Source: Ferruginibacter sp. (GTDB lineage: Bacteria > Bacteroidota > Bacteroidia > Chitinophagales > Chitinophagaceae). From it: a stretch of DNA of 64,000 nucleotides. Below the pieces are notes generated by a model. The model did not search any database. It worked only from the letters and a program-made list of their open reading frames with translations, and was not told the DNA's origin. Each line of letters opens with the position of its first letter. Position 1 is the first letter of the stretch. Made by a program: the position numbers and the translations under genes. The stretch lies in NCBI GenBank assembly GCA_016786725.1, contig JAEUVU010000016.1, forward strand, positions 62,001 to 126,000. Reading direction: 5' to 3'. Below are positions 24,677-33,770 of this stretch, piece after piece.

Positions 24677-24918
24677 AAAGCTTTCAATATTTTACTTTTT
24701 TGCTTCTCCAAAAAAGTAACAAAAAAGGAGCCCCGAAATCGAATACAGCCCGATTTCGGGTTGGTTCCCTGATTTGGCTTTTGCACTACTGTAGCTTCAA
24801 CAGTAGTTCCCTGAATATAGAGTCTGATTATTTTAAGTGTATTTAATTAATACAAACAGTAGCATAATGTTTTTGAATAGCTCGCTCTAAACTCCCCCTT
24901 CAGGGGGCTGGGGGGGTC
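24677..24918. repeat. Intergenic region packed with palindromic repeats
   Basis: No gene was found in this 242-bp gap. It holds at least four separate inverted repeats: TTACTTTTTT / AAAAAAGTAA at 24692-24719, CCCGAAATCG / CGATTTCGGG at 24732-24760, CTACTGT / ACAGTAG at 24786-24806, and a GC-rich palindrome at 24891-24918. The first two resemble dispersed repeats seen between genes across the phylum. Confidence 0.75.
24891..24918. repeat. GC-rich palindrome related to the metG-element ends
   Basis: CTCCCCCTTCAGGGGG followed by CTGGGGGGGTC abuts the kup stop codon. It has the same design as the metG element ends (C-run, TT, G-run, then a second G-run with CTG nearby) but no cargo. It may also act as a transcription stop for kup. 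Confidence 0.65.
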
Positions 24919-26904
24919 TTATTCCTCATCATCTGTATAAATCCGCTTCAATTTTAACTTGCTTACCGGCGCAATTATCAGCGGGAATTTTTCTACCTGC
25001 ACCGTATTCTGTTCAAGCCCAAAACCTTTTTCTTCGCTCAGTGATATTTCTTTCAGCCAGAAATACAGTTTCATAATTATCCTTTCAAAGAAAGGCAGTT
25101 CATTATCCTGGCTCAGGAATTTTTCCATCACCACAAAACGAAAATCGCCTACTACGTTATTACGTTGCTGGCTTTCGTAGCGGCTGGTAACATTCACTTC
25201 CCTGTTGGCCACCAGGTCTTCTACCACTTTTTTAAACATCAGGTTAATGCGTGGCGCCATGCGGAAACCCAGCCTGAACTCGACCCTGATGATATCATTG
25301 GGAATGATGTGCTCAACCGAATATTCGCAGGTGTACGGGTCGTCCATCGTATCTACATGCACAAACCAATAGATATCTGCACGCTTTGGCTTGCCGCTGA
25401 GTATGCTGTAAATTATTTTATGCTCAATTTCTTTGGGGTTATTGGCGCTGCTTAAATACACCAGGTGTGTGGCGTACTTGGGTACTGTAGAATCGTTGCT
25501 CAGTTCTTCCAGTTTAGGGATATATTCTTCAAGCCGTACAAATTCCACATAACGGTTTTTGATCTTTCGGCTACGGTACCAGATGTACATTACCGAGAAC
25601 AGCACGAATCCAATCATCAATGTGATATAACCTCCATGAGCGAATTTATCCATCAATGCAACGAGAAATGATGCTTCAATAATAACATAGGCAAAAAGAA
25701 AAATATAGATAAGCCCTGGTCTTACCCGGTGCAGCACCAGGTAATTTGCAAATAGGATGGTGGTCATGAACATGGTAGTGATTATAGCGAGTCCATAAGC
25801 AGCTTCCATTTTTGATGATTCCCGAAAAAACAAAACTACGCCTACGCAACCTACAAAAAGTAACGTATTGATAGCAGGAATAAAGATCTGGCCCTTGGCT
25901 TCGGTTGGATAATTGATCTTAAGTTTTGGCCAGAGATTAAGCCTGATAGCTTCGCTGATTAGTGTGAACGAACCTGAAACCATGGCCTGGCTGGCAATAA
26001 TAGCTGCGCTGGTAGCAATAATAACACCAGGAACAATGAACCAGTTAGGCATCAGGTCATAAAAAGCATTTATACCTTCAGCATCAATGGTTGCCTTATC
26101 TAAAATTTTTCCGCTGTGATGTTTTAAAATACTGGCCCCCTGTCCAAAATAATTTATCAATAAACAGCTCTTTACAAACACCCAGGAGATGCGGATATTA
26201 CCTCTGCCACAATGCCCCAGATCACTGTAAAGTGCTTCGGCACCAGTGGTGCAAAGAAAAACAGCGCCCAGCAACCAGAAACCTTCGGGGTAAGTAACCA
26301 GGAACTGAATACCATAGTATGGGTTTAATGCCCTGAAAATGGTGAAATCATCACTAATATGTATCAACCCTAAAACTGCCAGCATAAGAAACCAGACCGA
26401 CATAAAAGGGCCAAACATTTTTCCTATACTTGAAGTGCCGAATTGCTGCGCAAAAAAGAAAATGGCAATAATACCGAGTACGATATAAACAATAGTATTC
26501 TGGCTAAGATTGTGGAATTTAGGCAGTTCTTTCAAGCCCTCAATAGCCGATGTAATAGAAATAGGGGGTGTAATGATCCCATCAGATAAAAGTGCAGCTC
26601 CACCAATCATGGCGGGAATCACCAACCATTTTCTACGCCTTCTTACCAGCGCAAACAATGAAAAGATACCACCCTCGCCACGGTTATCTGCCCTTAGCAC
26701 CATAACAACATATTTTATGGTAGTGAGCAAAGTAATAGTCCAAATAATAAGGGAGAGCGTACCCAGTATCAGGGTTTCATCAACTACCCTGCCTTTGATA
26801 ATAGAGTTGAAAACATAAAGCGGGGAAGTACCGATATCACCGTAAATAATACCTAAAGCCACCAGCAGGCCTGCTGCCGTTACTTTGTTAACATGTTTCG
26901 ACAC
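24919..26904 (-). CDS. kup: Kup-family potassium uptake transporter
   Basis: A 661-residue protein with about twelve membrane helices over the first 430 residues and a C-terminal cytoplasmic domain of about 200 residues, as in Kup/HAK transporters. The N-terminal signature GIIYGDIGTSPLYVF is diagnostic, and the ADNRGEGGIFSLFAL segment is also conserved. It imports K+, probably with protons. It is a single gene with a -7 element upstream (26986-26993). The stop codon is followed at once by a GC-rich palindrome. Confidence 0.96.
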   Translation of the reverse strand: MSKHVNKVTAAGLLVALGIIYGDIGTSPLYVFNSIIKGRVVDETLILGTLSLIIWTITLLTTIKYVVMVLRADNRGEGGIFSLFALVRRRRKWLVIPAMIGGAALLSDGIITPPISITSAIEGLKELPKFHNLSQNTIVYIVLGIIAIFFFAQQFGTSSIGKMFGPFMSVWFLMLAVLGLIHISDDFTIFRALNPYYGIQFLVTYPEGFWLLGAVFLCTTGAEALYSDLGHCGRGNIRISWVFVKSCLLINYFGQGASILKHHSGKILDKATIDAEGINAFYDLMPNWFIVPGVIIATSAAIIASQAMVSGSFTLISEAIRLNLWPKLKINYPTEAKGQIFIPAINTLLFVGCVGVVLFFRESSKMEAAYGLAIITTMFMTTILFANYLVLHRVRPGLIYIFLFAYVIIEASFLVALMDKFAHGGYITLMIGFVLFSVMYIWYRSRKIKNRYVEFVRLEEYIPKLEELSNDSTVPKYATHLVYLSSANNPKEIEHKIIYSILSGKPKRADIYWFVHVDTMDDPYTCEYSVEHIIPNDIIRVEFRLGFRMAPRINLMFKKVVEDLVANREVNVTSRYESQQRNNVVGDFRFVVMEKFLSQDNELPFFERIIMKLYFWLKEISLSEEKGFGLEQNTVQVEKFPLIIAPVSKLKLKRIYTDDEE

Positions 26905-26985
26905 AGAAATAAATTAAACCTTTGCCAGGGAAATGAAGAAATATTGTGGTAAATGTATTTGTCATTTTCTTTAAAAATGCAGGTA

Positions 26986-26993
26986 CAAATGTA
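26986..26993 (-). promoter_or_regulatory. -7 promoter element for kup
   Basis: The minus strand reads TACATTTG, an exact TAnnTTTG about 82 bases before the kup start. No -33 element was recognised. Confidence 0.4.
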
Positions 26994-27089
26994 TATGGAA
27001 AACGGAAATAGGGAGGAAATATTTTTCCGAATGGCAAAGCAGGTATTTGATCAATTTATTAACTTCAATTTGCATAAAAAACAACCGTA

Positions 27090-27494
27090 ATGGCCAAAGC
27101 AGCAGAAATAAAAACCAAACCAACTAACCTGAGTGTGCAGGATTTTATCAATAGCATTGCCGATGAACAAAAGCGTAAAGACAGCGAGGTTGTTCTTAAA
27201 CTAATGGAAAGAGCCATGAAGCAAAAACCGCAAATGTGGGGCAGTTCAATGATCGGTTTTGGAGAAGTAAGATATAAAAGCCCCGCCACGGGAAGAGAAG
27301 TAGATTGGTTCAAAATCGGTTTTTCGCCACGTAAAGCAAACCTGTCACTGCACCTGATGGATATGCAAAGACATGCAGAAGCATTCAAAAAACTGGGAAA
27401 ATTCAAAACCGGCGCAGGTTGCCTTTATATTAATAAGCTGGAAGATGTTGATGTAAAGGTCTTGGAAAAAATAATCAGCGCATCAGCAAAATAA
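27090..27494 (+). CDS. DUF1801 domain protein
   Basis: A 134-residue cytoplasmic protein with the DUF1801 (YdhG-like) fold: an N-terminal helix pair (VQDFINSIADEQKRKDS) followed by PQMWGSSMIGFG, a VDWFKIGFSPRKANLSLHL strand and GAGCLYINKLEDVD. The family is structurally related to frataxin-like and AraC-associated domains, but no reaction is assigned. It starts a run of three small same-strand genes with 13-21 bp gaps, probably an operon that ends before or at the SulP gene. Confidence 0.85.
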   Translation: MAKAAEIKTKPTNLSVQDFINSIADEQKRKDSEVVLKLMERAMKQKPQMWGSSMIGFGEVRYKSPATGREVDWFKIGFSPRKANLSLHLMDMQRHAEAFKKLGKFKTGAGCLYINKLEDVDVKVLEKIISASAK

Positions 27495-27507
27495 AATCAT
27501 AAATAAT

Positions 27508-28068
27508 ATGAGTAAAAAGAAATTATCATCAGAACAAAGTTCAGCGCTGCTTAAAACTTTAAAAGCCCGATTTGAAAAGAACACCAACAGGCATAAAGGC
27601 ATCAGCTGGGATGCTGTAGAGGCAAAACTGAAAGGCAATAATGAAAAACTTTATTCGCTTTACGAAATGGAAGAAACCGGTGGAGAACCGGATGTTATAA
27701 GTCATGATAAAAAAACAGGCGAATATATGTTTTTTGATTGTTCACCTGAAAGTCCGAAAGAACGAAGGAGCATTTGCTACGATCATGAAGCGCTGGAAGC
27801 AAGAAAAGAACACAAACCAGTTAACAGCGCCATCAATATGGCTGCTGAAATGGGCATTGAAATTTTGAACGAAGAACAATACAGGCAATTACAGCAGCTG
27901 GGGAGTTTTGATACCAAAACATCCAGTTGGATAAAAACACCCGCTGATATAAGAAAACTGGGCGGCGCTTTATTTATGGACCGCCGCTACAATACCGTTT
28001 TTTTATACCACAACGGTGCGGAGTCTTATTATGCAGCCAGGGGGGTTCGTGGTTCACTAAGAGTTTAA
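27508..28068 (+). CDS. DUF4256 domain protein
   Basis: A 186-residue protein matching DUF4256 over its full length: N-terminal LLKTLKARFEKNTNRHKGISW, then EETGGEPDV, FDCSPESPKERRS and a final LFMDRRYNTVFLYHNGA. No function is known. It is cytoplasmic and lies 13 bases after the DUF1801 gene. Families DUF1801, DUF4256 and YdeI often cluster in Bacteroidota and Bacilli, so a shared stress-related role is possible but not shown. Confidence 0.85.
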   Translation: MSKKKLSSEQSSALLKTLKARFEKNTNRHKGISWDAVEAKLKGNNEKLYSLYEMEETGGEPDVISHDKKTGEYMFFDCSPESPKERRSICYDHEALEARKEHKPVNSAINMAAEMGIEILNEEQYRQLQQLGSFDTKTSSWIKTPADIRKLGGALFMDRRYNTVFLYHNGAESYYAARGVRGSLRV

Positions 28069-28089
28069 ATTTTCTAAATAACAAAACTA

Positions 28090-28689
28090 ATGAACCCAAA
28101 AGTTGATTTTTATTTTACCAAAGGCCAGTGGCAGAAAGAAACAGAACTGCTAAGAAAAATTATACTTGATTGCGGCCTTACAGAAGAATTGAAATGGGGA
28201 TGCCCATGTTACACGCTTGGCAAAAGCAATATCGTTTTGATACATGTTTTTAAAGAATACTGTGCATTGCTTTTTTTTAAGGGCGCTTTATTGAGTAATG
28301 CAAATGGCATTCTTATACAGCAAACAGAAAATGTACAGGCTGCCAGGCAGATAAGATTTACCAATGCAAAGGAAATAACAAAGATTAAAGCTGATATTAA
28401 GGCTTGTATTTATGAAGCTGTTGAAATAGAAAAAGCCGGGCTAAAAGTGCCAATGAAAAAGGCCACAGAATTTGCCATAGCTGAGGAATTTGCAAAGAAA
28501 TTAAATATAAATGCTGCACTCAAAAAGGCTTTTTATGCATTAACACCCGGAAGGCAACGGGCTTATCTCCTGCACTTTTCTCAACCCAAACAGTCTCAAA
28601 CCAGGGAATCAAGAGTTGAAAAATCTATTCCTCAAATTCTTAAAGGAATTGGATTGAATGATATGAATCAGTCAAATAAAATGCGGTGA
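28090..28689 (+). CDS. YdeI/OmpD-associated-family protein with DUF1801 fold
   Basis: A 199-residue protein. The N-terminal two thirds resemble DUF1801 (LTEELKWGCPCYTLG, then HVFKEYCALLFFKGALL). The C-terminal part is a YdeI-type tail (KNPTR-like ALTPGRQRAYLLHFSQPKQS, then R-x-x-R helices). YdeI-like proteins are linked to antimicrobial-peptide tolerance in other bacteria, but the mechanism is unknown. Third gene of the small-protein run, 21 bases after the DUF4256 gene. Confidence 0.83.
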   Translation: MNPKVDFYFTKGQWQKETELLRKIILDCGLTEELKWGCPCYTLGKSNIVLIHVFKEYCALLFFKGALLSNANGILIQQTENVQAARQIRFTNAKEITKIKADIKACIYEAVEIEKAGLKVPMKKATEFAIAEEFAKKLNINAALKKAFYALTPGRQRAYLLHFSQPKQSQTRESRVEKSIPQILKGIGLNDMNQSNKMR

Positions 28690-28708
28690 AATTCCGAAAT
28701 TGCAGCAA

Positions 28709-30268
28709 ATGAGCCTGCTAAACCGCAAATCCAGGTTTTACCTTCTGTCTTTTCTTAAACACGACCTTAAGGCAAGTATCACCGTTTTTTTTGTAGCCCT
28801 GCCGCTTTGCCTGGGCATTGCGCTGGCATCGGGCGTACCTGTTTACAGTGGCCTGGCAGCGGGTATCATCGGCGGGCTGGTGGTAACACTTATCAGTAAA
28901 TCTCAGTTAAGTGTAAGCGGCCCTGCGGCCGGGCTAACGGCCATTTGTGCGGCTGCCATCACCAACCTGGGTGGTGTAGAAATTTTCTTTTTATCAGTTG
29001 CCGTGGCCGGGCTTTTACAGATACTGCTGGGGGTTTTGCGCCTGGGTGGCTTTACGCATTTTATACCATCAGCAGTAATTAAAGGTATGCTTACTGCCAT
29101 TGGCATCATCCTTATATCCAAGCAGGTACCGGCGCTGATCGGTTATGATAAGCCTGATTTCTGGTCGAATGAATTATTTAACATCATCACGTTCAAACAT
29201 GTTTTCAGTAATATGGACAGTTTGTACAAACACAGTTCAGTTGGTGTAATGCTGATTGCACTGTTGTCTGTTATTATGCTCTATGTTTGGAAAGGAACCC
29301 TGGCAAAAAAAATAAGTTTTTTGCCGGCATCTTTTATTACCGTTTTGTTTGGCGTGCTGCTTGCATTTGCTTTTAAGCATTATCTGCCGCAACTTGCTCT
29401 TATGCCAACACAGTATGTAAGTATTCCGGCCGGTATTTTTTCGCAGATAAAATTACCAAGGTTTGATGCCTTCTTCCATAATATTGAAATATGGCGCAAT
29501 GCAGTAATTATTTGTTTTGTAGCAACACTCGAAACCCTGCTGAGTATTGCGGCCATAGATAAACTCGATCCCTATAACCGCATTACACCACAAAACAGGG
29601 AACTGGTTGCGCAAGGCACCGGCAATTTTTTGAGCGGCTTGCTGGGCGGCATACCCATAACAGCTGTTATTGTAAGAAGTTCGGCCAATGCAGAAGCAGG
29701 CGCCAAAACAAAATTTTCATCTTTTACACATGGTATATGGTTACTGCTGGCCGTACTGTTTGCTGTTCCGCTTATTAATCTTATACCTTATTGTGTTTTG
29801 TCTGTAATCCTCATCCGCACCGGTTATAACCTTGCAAAGCCAAAAATGATTGTATCGGTTTATAAACAGGGGCGTGAACAGTTTCTGCCTTTTATTATTA
29901 CTGTAATTGCCATTCTTTTTACCGACCTGCTGATCGGTGTTTTGATCGGGATAGCTTACTCTCTTTATTTTTTGATCAAGCACACTTACCGGGCCGGCTT
30001 TACCATGAGCGAAAAAACTGAAGGGCATATCAGGCATATTAATATTGACCTGGCGCTAAACGTAAGCTTTTTAAATAAAAAGAAAGTTATGGAAATGCTG
30101 GACGGGCTTCCTCCCTATTCTGTGGTAGAAATAAACGGAAGCAACAGTGTTTATATTGACAGGGATGTGCTGGAAATTTTCCAGGACTTTAAAGCCAAGG
30201 CCCACCAAAAGCATATTCAACTTATTTTAAAAGATGTGCCTGAAGTGGAAACGATCGGGCTGCATTGA
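28709..30268 (+). CDS. SulP-family anion transporter
   Basis: About 519 residues from the ATG at 28709; the frame also opens at a TTG at 28700. It has ten or more membrane helices, with the SulP signatures GLAAGIIGGLVV and SVSGPAAGLTAI and the helix LGGIPITAVIVRSSANAEAGAKT. A short STAS-like cytoplasmic tail follows (NVSFLNKKKVMEMLDGLPPY). Members move sulfate, bicarbonate or dicarboxylates with H+ or Na+; the substrate here cannot be told. No carbonic anhydrase gene is adjacent. Its stop codon abuts the stop of the convergent propeller gene with no base between. Confidence 0.93.
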   Translation: MSLLNRKSRFYLLSFLKHDLKASITVFFVALPLCLGIALASGVPVYSGLAAGIIGGLVVTLISKSQLSVSGPAAGLTAICAAAITNLGGVEIFFLSVAVAGLLQILLGVLRLGGFTHFIPSAVIKGMLTAIGIILISKQVPALIGYDKPDFWSNELFNIITFKHVFSNMDSLYKHSSVGVMLIALLSVIMLYVWKGTLAKKISFLPASFITVLFGVLLAFAFKHYLPQLALMPTQYVSIPAGIFSQIKLPRFDAFFHNIEIWRNAVIICFVATLETLLSIAAIDKLDPYNRITPQNRELVAQGTGNFLSGLLGGIPITAVIVRSSANAEAGAKTKFSSFTHGIWLLLAVLFAVPLINLIPYCVLSVILIRTGYNLAKPKMIVSVYKQGREQFLPFIITVIAILFTDLLIGVLIGIAYSLYFLIKHTYRAGFTMSEKTEGHIRHINIDLALNVSFLNKKKVMEMLDGLPPYSVVEINGSNSVYIDRDVLEIFQDFKAKAHQKHIQLILKDVPEVETIGLH

Positions 30269-32818
30269 TCATTTTTTTCCCTCCATTATTTTTTCATACA
30301 GTTTTTGTATATCCTTAAGTTTGGCAATGTATATACTGCGGCCATGCGTACCAATCACCAGTTCATTTTCACGCTGCTGCACAGCTATATCATGCACAGG
30401 CACACGGGGCAAATTATTATCAAGAACTAAAAATGTTTTACCCATGTTAAAAGATGCATACAAACCATTATCTGTTCCCACATAAATGATATTTTCTTTT
30501 TTGGGATCTTCAGTAACTACATTGATAGGTTCCATTGGCAGATCGCTTCCAAGTTGTGTCCAGGTAGCGCCAAAATCTTCACTCATAAATAAATAAGCAC
30601 CAAAATTATCATTGCGGTAACCGTTTAAGGATGCATACACCCTTCCTTCTTTAAAGGCCGAAGGTGTTACACGGCTTACATACATGCCCTGAACAGCTTT
30701 TGGCAGGCTGGCATTTATTTTTGTCCAGGTATAACCTGCATCTTTACTTACATGTACATTACCGTCATCGGTACCAAAATATATCAATCCAAATTTCATG
30801 GGCGACTCAACCAAAGTTGTGGCTGTACCAAAAGGCACATCGCCCTGTACACCACCGTTGGTAAGGTCGGCACTGAGCGGTTCCAGGTTTTCTCCTTTTT
30901 GTAAGCTGCGGTGAAACCGGTTGGTTCCATAATATAAAATTTCCTGGTTGTGTTTGCTGAGCCAGATGGGTGTTTGCCAGTTAAAGCGGTATTTGGGCTC
31001 GCCTATATCGGGGCGTGGATAAATGAATAAGCGCCTGCCGCCTTCGGTACTCCTGCGGCCATAAAATCCAAACTGAGATCCGGTGTAGGCTGTTTTATTA
31101 TCCCGGGTATCAACCTGCACCTGCATACCATCGCCGCCGCCAATCTGTTTCCAGGGATATACACCTTCATAATCCCACTGGTCAATATCCTTTGCGGTAG
31201 AAGGCCCATACCAGGTGCCATTATCCTGCAGGCCTCCATAAATATTATAAGGTTTGGCATCATCAACTGTAATTTTATAAAACTGCCCTACCGACGGTGT
31301 GTTAGCTTTAAACCAATGCTCACCATTGTCATAGGTAACATTGCAGCCGCCATCGTTGCCTGCAATCCAGTGACTGTCTTTATTGGGATTCATCCAGCAT
31401 CCGTGCCAGTCGGCATGGGTTGCATTATTGTCGGTTGAGGTAAAGGTTTTGCCGCCATCAGTACTCAGTAAAAGATCAAATCCGCTGATGACAATTTTAT
31501 CTGCATTGGTATTGCTTACTGATATTTTTCCAAAGTAGTAACCGTAGGTATTGTATGTGTTCAGGCCTTTGGTGTTTACCTTTCTCCAGGTTGTGCCTGC
31601 ATCATCGCTGCGGTAAACTTCGCAACCGATGATGGGTGTTTCAAACAAAGCAGTGTTGGCATCAAAAAGATAATTATAAATTTCTGTTGGTTTTATTTTA
31701 TCGGTTCGTACCAGTTCTTTCACGGTTGCCGCAGTGTATTTTTCTTTAAAATTGTTTTTCACCAAAAAGCTGTCTAATTTTTTATCATCCAGCGCAGCAA
31801 AACTTTCTTTGGTAAGGTCTTTAAAATTTTTAAGAACGTAGTTTGTATCCACTTTCTTTTGAGCCGTATCGGGCCTGCGGCCCTGGTTATCTAATGTTGC
31901 ATAAATAATATTGGGATTTGATGCAAATACGGCTACCCCTATTCTTCCCAAACCATCACCCGTTGGAAAACCGCTGCCGGCAGCAGTTACATGCTTCCAG
32001 GTTTCGCCGCCATCAATGCTTTTATAAATGCCGGTGGTTTTTCCGCCTTCCTCAAAATTCCAGGCACGGCGGGTGCGGTACCACATGGCTGCATATAATT
32101 CATCCGGGTTTTTAGGGTTGATGTCCATATCAACAGCGCCGGTATTTTCATCAACAGATAATACTTGCTTCCAGGTTTTGCCGCCATCGGTAGTTTTATA
32201 AATACCTCTTTCTTTATTGGGAGAATACAGGTGACCAAGCACAGCCACCCAGGCAATATCAGCATTTGTGGGATGCAGGTTTATTTTACCAATATGCTGG
32301 CTTTCGGGCAGGCCCAAGTATTGCCAGGTTTTACCATTGTCGGTGCTTTTATAAACACCCAGCCCTGCATAAGAAGAGCGGCTGCTGTTGGCTTCGCCGG
32401 TACCAATCCAGATTTCGTTATCGCTTTTTAAATTATCCGATATTCCAAGTTGCGCTTTCTCAATAGTCTTTTTCCACCTCACTGCAATATCGCCGATCCC
32501 AAATGCATTTTCTTTATCAAAAACCGGCACCAGGCTTTGCCCGTTATTTTTTGTGTACCACAAACCACCAGTTGCATAGGCCACATAAAATTCGGTGGGG
32601 TCTGCCGGATTTACATCAATATCCACTACCCGGCCACTCATGATACTGGGCCCCACATTGCGGAATTTTATGCTGTTAAGCGTAGTATCTTTCTCCAGCA
32701 ATTTTCTTTTCTGCAAACCGTTTAATCTTTCAGCGGCAGCAGTAGGTTTTACCTGCGCCTGCGCAGAATTAACAATTACTAAAACCAGTATTATTGTAAT
32801 TTTGAAAAGATTTTTCAT
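30269..32818 (-). CDS. Large exported beta-propeller protein with Asp-box (BNR/VPS10-like) repeats
   Basis: About 849 residues from the ATG at 32818, with a signal peptide ending NSAQAQ. The rest is built from propeller blades with many Asp-box motifs (S/T-x-D-x-G-x-T-W): STDNGKTWQ, TTDGGKTWK, SIDGGETWK, SDDAGTTWR, STDGGKTF, SKDAGYTW and SEDFGATW. This is the sortilin/VPS10 or BNR-type family often annotated as glycosyl hydrolase in Bacteroidota, though no glycosidase catalytic residues can be assigned. It is likely periplasmic or at the surface. The frame extends to 32935, but the first 39 residues there lie before a good signal peptide and are not needed. Confidence 0.87.
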   Translation of the reverse strand: MKNLFKITIILVLVIVNSAQAQVKPTAAAERLNGLQKRKLLEKDTTLNSIKFRNVGPSIMSGRVVDIDVNPADPTEFYVAYATGGLWYTKNNGQSLVPVFDKENAFGIGDIAVRWKKTIEKAQLGISDNLKSDNEIWIGTGEANSSRSSYAGLGVYKSTDNGKTWQYLGLPESQHIGKINLHPTNADIAWVAVLGHLYSPNKERGIYKTTDGGKTWKQVLSVDENTGAVDMDINPKNPDELYAAMWYRTRRAWNFEEGGKTTGIYKSIDGGETWKHVTAAGSGFPTGDGLGRIGVAVFASNPNIIYATLDNQGRRPDTAQKKVDTNYVLKNFKDLTKESFAALDDKKLDSFLVKNNFKEKYTAATVKELVRTDKIKPTEIYNYLFDANTALFETPIIGCEVYRSDDAGTTWRKVNTKGLNTYNTYGYYFGKISVSNTNADKIVISGFDLLLSTDGGKTFTSTDNNATHADWHGCWMNPNKDSHWIAGNDGGCNVTYDNGEHWFKANTPSVGQFYKITVDDAKPYNIYGGLQDNGTWYGPSTAKDIDQWDYEGVYPWKQIGGGDGMQVQVDTRDNKTAYTGSQFGFYGRRSTEGGRRLFIYPRPDIGEPKYRFNWQTPIWLSKHNQEILYYGTNRFHRSLQKGENLEPLSADLTNGGVQGDVPFGTATTLVESPMKFGLIYFGTDDGNVHVSKDAGYTWTKINASLPKAVQGMYVSRVTPSAFKEGRVYASLNGYRNDNFGAYLFMSEDFGATWTQLGSDLPMEPINVVTEDPKKENIIYVGTDNGLYASFNMGKTFLVLDNNLPRVPVHDIAVQQRENELVIGTHGRSIYIAKLKDIQKLYEKIMEGKK

Positions 32819-32864
32819 CATCGGTTGTTTTGGTTTGAATTGGCAAAAAATTAAAAAGCGTTTT

Positions 32865-33560
32865 ATGCAGATTTTAAAAATACGGCAATTGTTTTTATTG
32901 ACCGCCATGCTTTTTTTGTTTTTTACTGGCGGCATGGCACAGTATAAAAGTTTTAAGCTTAACTCCGAAGGAGATACCCTGAATGCTATTGATAAAAAAG
33001 ATATGAAGCAGGGTAAATGGGTAATACATGTTGACCCGCTGAGAGGTGAGCCCGGTTATGAGGAAGAAGGTATTTTTAAGAATAACAATAAAGAAGGCAT
33101 CTGGCGTAAATACAGTTTGCAGGGTGATATTATTGCAGTGGAAACTTATAAACTGGGGGGCAAGCATGGCATTCAGCAATATTATACCTACCTGGGCGAC
33201 TTAATAAGAGAAGAGAGCTGGCGTGGATATGACCCGGATGCTCCTTACGATACCATAGCTGTTTATGGCGAGGGTAATAATGAGATTATTGATTACAAAA
33301 TAATTAAGGCCGAGCAGTACAGTGTAAAGCATGGCGAATGGAAATACTACGATGCCTCCAATGGCCGGCTGGTGAAGGTTGAAAAGTATGAGCGTGGGCA
33401 TTTAGAAACACCCGGAGACAATAAAAAAACTGTAGTTACTGCTGCCCCCGCAGAAAAAAAGAAAGAAGTTCAAAAAACCCCCGAAATGCTTGAGTGGGAA
33501 AAGAAAAATAAAGGAAAGAAAAAAGTAGTGAGGGATGGAAGGACTTATGCTGGCGGGTAA
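32865..33560 (+). CDS. Exported MORN-variant (YwqK-like) repeat protein
   Basis: About 231 residues from the ATG at 32865, with a signal peptide ending GGMAQY. Several MORN-variant strands follow: KQGKWVIHVD, KEGIWRKYSLQGDI, KHGIQQYYTYLGDLIREE and KHGEWKYYDASNGRLVK, then a Lys/Glu-rich low-complexity tail from about residue 175. The family is sometimes labelled antitoxin component YwqK, but here it is a secreted structural-type repeat protein and no toxin is adjacent. It is divergent from the propeller gene, with 46 bases between the starts. A repeat element begins two bases after the stop. Confidence 0.82.
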   Translation: MQILKIRQLFLLTAMLFLFFTGGMAQYKSFKLNSEGDTLNAIDKKDMKQGKWVIHVDPLRGEPGYEEEGIFKNNNKEGIWRKYSLQGDIIAVETYKLGGKHGIQQYYTYLGDLIREESWRGYDPDAPYDTIAVYGEGNNEIIDYKIIKAEQYSVKHGEWKYYDASNGRLVKVEKYERGHLETPGDNKKTVVTAAPAEKKKEVQKTPEMLEWEKKNKGKKKVVRDGRTYAGG

Positions 33561-33562
33561 AG

Positions 33563-33770
33563 TTGTCAGGCCACTACGAAAATTCCTGAAAAAATTTCTG
33601 CCTGCTGTTTTAAGTGTTGCAATTTTTTAAATGCTGGTTTTATTGACCATACAACTAAATGCAGGCTGGCCGATTACTTGTCTGGCCACTTCATACGGTT
33701 CAAAAACAAAAACATTTTTTCGTCACTTTAGAATTTCAATATTTGCCAGGCCTGCTTAGTGGCCTGACAA
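33563..33770. repeat. Composite of TGTCAGGCCACTA-family elements
   Basis: The region starts and ends with a perfect 14-bp inverted repeat, TTGTCAGGCCACTA at 33563-33576 and its complement at 33757-33770. A third end-like sequence, TTGTCTGGCCACTT, lies at about 33678-33691. The 33678-33770 part therefore looks like one complete element in reverse orientation, and 33563-33677 like a partner with a worn right end. It fills the gap between the MORN gene and the esterase and contributes the last codons and stop of the esterase. Confidence 0.75.
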
